From: Pseudomonadota bacterium
Lineage (GTDB): Bacteria; Pseudomonadota; Gammaproteobacteria; Xanthomonadales; Xanthomonadaceae
Length of the DNA: 64,000 bases
Reading direction: 5' to 3'
Assembly: GCA_018242465.1 (NCBI GenBank)
Contig: JAFEBY010000126.1
Span: 1-64,000, forward strand
Position numbers and translations under genes: made by a program. Under the pieces are notes generated by a model, which was not told the DNA's origin, searched no databases, and was given only the letters and a program-made list of their open reading frames with translations. Below are positions 61,568 through 64,000 of the stretch, one piece after another; the stretch's first letter is position 1, and each line of letters opens with the position of its first letter.

Positions 61568-64000
61568 ATGGACGACCGGCGCAACCCACTGGCTGGCGGT
61601 CTGTATGACGCCGCGATCGAGCACGACAGCTGCGGCTTCGGCCTGATTGCCGATATCGCCGGCCCGGGCTCGCGCGCCATCGTCGACACGGCGCTGGAAG
61701 CCCTGTCGCGGATGGAGCATCGCGGCGGCGTCGCCGCCGACGGCTTGAGCGGCGATGGCTGCGGCGTGTTGCTTCACGGCTGCGAACCGTTCGTGCGTGC
61801 GCTGGCGAAGGATGCCGGCATCGCCCTGCCCGATGGACGCATCGCCGCCGGCAATGTCTTCCTCCCTCGTGATGAAGAAAGTGCCACGCTCTGTCGCGAA
61901 GCACTGGAACGCGAACTGCAACGCGTCGGATCGCCGGTTGTCGGATGGCGCGTGGTGCCGACCGACGATCGTGTCTGCGGCGCGCTGGCACGCTCCAACA
62001 TGCCGCGTATCGAACAGGTCTTCGTCGCGAATACCGGAAGCGATACCGATGCCTTCGAGCGCAATCTCTACCTCGCCCGCCGCCGTGCCGAGCAAGCCTT
62101 GCGCGACATTGCCGATTTCCATGTCGTCGGCCTGTCGGCCAAGCTATTCGGCTACAAAGGCATGGTGCTGCCCGAGCACCTGCGCCAGTTGTATCCCGAC
62201 CTCGCTCATCCCGCGTTGAGTGCGCGTGTGGCGGTGTTCCACCAGCGTTTCTCCACCAACACGCAACCACGCTGGCCGCTGGCGCAGCCGTTCCGCCGCC
62301 TCGCCCACAACGGCGAGATCAACAGCATCGCCGGCAATCGCGCCTGGGCGCAGTCGCGGCGCAATGTCTGGAAGTCGCCGCTGCTCGACGTCAGCGAATT
62401 CGAACAGGCGGTCACCACCAACGGTTCCGATTCGCAAAGCCTCGACAACGCCCTGGAGTGGCTTCAACTCGGCGGCATGGACCTGCTGCAGGCGATGCGC
62501 ATCCTGATTCCGCCGGCGCTGCAATCGCTGGAATACAAGGATGTCGACCTGGTCGCGTTCTACGAGTACTACGCGATCAATTCCGAACCGTGGGATGGTC
62601 CCGCCGGCATCGTGATGTGCGATGGCCGCCATGCCGCCTGCACGCTCGATCGCAACGGCCTGCGTCCGGCACGCTGGACGCTCTCGCGCGATGGCGTATT
62701 CGTGATCGCGTCGGAAACCGGCGTGTGGGATCTGCCGGCGGAAGAGATAGAAGCCAAGGGCAAGCTCGGCCCCGGCGAGATGATCGCTGTTGATCTCGAG
62801 CAGGGAAGACTGCTCGATACCCATGCCATCGACGCCATCAACCGCACCCGTGCGCCGTACAAGCAATGGCTGCGCGAAGGCATGTCCTATCTGCATACCG
62901 AGTTGATCGATCCCGCGCTGACCGACGCACCGTTCGACAACGAAACCCTGCTCGGGTTCCAACGCCTGTTCCAGCTCAGTCGCGAGGAACAGGAGCAGGT
63001 GCTGCGCCCGCTCGCAGAAATCGAACAGGAGGCGATCGGCTCGATGGGCGACGATGTGCCGATGGCGGCGATCAGCCAGCGCATCCGTCCGCTCTACGAC
63101 TGTTTCCGCCAGGCGTTCGCGCAGGTCACCAATCCGTCGATCGATCCGCTGCGCGAGGGCAGCGTAATGAGTCTGACCACCCAGATCGGCCACGAAGGCA
63201 ATCTGTTCGTGGATGCCGCATCGAACGTCAACCATGTCCTGCTGAATTCGCCGGTGCTGTCGCAACGCAAGTTGCACCAGCTGCTGACGCTGCCGCGCTT
63301 CGCCGAATCACATCTCTATATCGACCTCTATTTCGATGCCAACACCTCGCTGCAAGATGCGTTGCTCCGCATCTGCAAGCAAGCGGAAGACGCCGCCCGG
63401 GCCGGGATTGAACTGCTGATCCTCAGCGATCGGCGTCCGCTGCGCGGCTGCGCCGCGGTACACGCGCTGTTGGCGACCGGCGCCGTGCATCAACATCTCG
63501 TTCGCCACGACCTGCGTTGCATCAGCAACATTCTGGTGGAGACCGGCACCGCGCGCGATCCGCATCATTTCGCCTGCCTGGTCGGCTGCGGCGCTACCGC
63601 GGTCTATCCCTATCTCGCCTATCAATCGCTGCACGCATTGGCGCGGCGCGGCATCCTCGGCGGCAAGACCAATGGCGAGCCGTTGCAGGTCGGCCGCAGC
63701 TATCGGCGCGGCGTGAAAAAGGGCTTGCTGAAGATCCTGTCGAAGATGGGCATTGGAACGATTGCGAGCTATCGCGGCGCACAGTTGTTCGAAATCGTCG
63801 GACTGGATCCGGACGTGGTCGCACAATGTTTCGCCGGAACGCCGTCGCGGATTGGCGGTGCCGGATTCGCGCGCCTCGAAGCGGATGCGCGCACGCTGGC
63901 GGTGCAAGGTTGGGATCTCAACGCGCTTCCGGAAGCCGGCGGCCTGCTGCGCTACTTGCCCGGCGGCGAATATCACCAGTACAACCCGGACGTGGTGCAG
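61568..64000 (+). CDS. gltB: Glutamate synthase large subunit (5' part)
   Basis: Begins at ATG 61568 and stays open to base 64000 (811 codons); the full protein is about 1,480-1,500 aa, so about half is missing. GltB transfers the glutamine amide to 2-oxoglutarate. Mature GltB starts at the catalytic cysteine, here C22 in EHDSCGFGL, after a 21-residue propeptide. Also visible: MEHRGGVAADGLSGDGCG, HQRFSTNTQPRWPLAQPFR and LAHNGEINSIAGNR of the glutaminase domain, DRNGLRPARW and the central domain. With GlnE (40397) it belongs to the GS-GOGAT nitrogen cycle. Confidence 0.97.
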   Translation, partial: MDDRRNPLAGGLYDAAIEHDSCGFGLIADIAGPGSRAIVDTALEALSRMEHRGGVAADGLSGDGCGVLLHGCEPFVRALAKDAGIALPDGRIAAGNVFLPRDEESATLCREALERELQRVGSPVVGWRVVPTDDRVCGALARSNMPRIEQVFVANTGSDTDAFERNLYLARRRAEQALRDIADFHVVGLSAKLFGYKGMVLPEHLRQLYPDLAHPALSARVAVFHQRFSTNTQPRWPLAQPFRRLAHNGEINSIAGNRAWAQSRRNVWKSPLLDVSEFEQAVTTNGSDSQSLDNALEWLQLGGMDLLQAMRILIPPALQSLEYKDVDLVAFYEYYAINSEPWDGPAGIVMCDGRHAACTLDRNGLRPARWTLSRDGVFVIASETGVWDLPAEEIEAKGKLGPGEMIAVDLEQGRLLDTHAIDAINRTRAPYKQWLREGMSYLHTELIDPALTDAPFDNETLLGFQRLFQLSREEQEQVLRPLAEIEQEAIGSMGDDVPMAAISQRIRPLYDCFRQAFAQVTNPSIDPLREGSVMSLTTQIGHEGNLFVDAASNVNHVLLNSPVLSQRKLHQLLTLPRFAESHLYIDLYFDANTSLQDALLRICKQAEDAARAGIELLILSDRRPLRGCAAVHALLATGAVHQHLVRHDLRCISNILVETGTARDPHHFACLVGCGATAVYPYLAYQSLHALARRGILGGKTNGEPLQVGRSYRRGVKKGLLKILSKMGIGTIASYRGAQLFEIVGLDPDVVAQCFAGTPSRIGGAGFARLEADARTLAVQGWDLNALPEAGGLLRYLPGGEYHQYNPDVVQ

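Overview
The window looks like a high-GC chromosomal segment of a gammaproteobacterium of the order Lysobacterales (Xanthomonadales), probably Lysobacteraceae. This rests on gene content and order (an ilvC-ilvG-ilvM-ilvE-ilvA-leuA-leuCDB run followed by thrABC; waaA, an LpxL homologue and glycosyltransferases; glnE; rpoD; a def-fmt-rsmB cluster; dprA-smg-topA) and on strong G/C-ending codon use. The genus cannot be fixed from sequence alone. It is core chromosome: I see no transposase, phage, integron or CRISPR array. Nearly all DNA is coding, and most long reading frames opposite the real genes are GC-rich shadows.

Layout. 1-702: the end of a membrane pyrophosphatase fused to an OmpA-like domain. 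767-5201: a small redox/stress neighbourhood (extradiol dioxygenase, an internally deleted oxidoreductase remnant, DoxX, a divergent LysR regulator, OsmC, pirin, FMN reductase). 5270-9626: an FAD protein, a CmpX-like membrane protein, soluble pyrophosphatase ppa and a DUF4136 lipoprotein. 9740-11785: thiC behind a TPP riboswitch. 11819-28707: ilvD, the divergent nine-gene ilvCGMEA-leuACDB transcription unit behind an ILV-rich leader peptide and attenuator, then thrABC behind a Thr-rich leader peptide and attenuator-like hairpins. Together these encode every step from aspartate to threonine and isoleucine except aspartate-semialdehyde dehydrogenase, plus valine and leucine synthesis.

28750-31675: a TetR regulator, a Pcm-like methyltransferase and TolC, with an operator-like inverted repeat between tetR and pcm. 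31679-37495: lipid A/LPS genes (waaA, an LpxL-type acyltransferase, two glycosyltransferases, an O-antigen ligase) and a CHCC zinc-finger protein. 37529-40425: pirin, YceI, a RutE-like nitroreductase and an ELM1-family protein. 40397-46745: glnE, tRNA-Ile(CAU), a ribokinase-family gene, rpoD and dtd. 46783-50237: a second LpxL-type/GT2 pair and an ArnT-like transferase. 50266-53024: rsmB, fmt and def on the minus strand. 53241-60372: a LysM protein, dprA, smg, a pilin-like protein, a GYF-RDD membrane protein and topA. 60456-64000: ohr, tsaC and the first 811 codons of gltB, which runs off the window.

The most informative signals beyond gene calls are the paired amino-acid attenuators, the pyrophosphatase-OmpA fusion, the in-frame-collapsed oxidoreductase, the inverted repeats before osmC, pcm-tolC and gltB, a dispersed intergenic repeat (8.9 kb and 34.1 kb), and a pilin-like protein without a prepilin cleavage motif.
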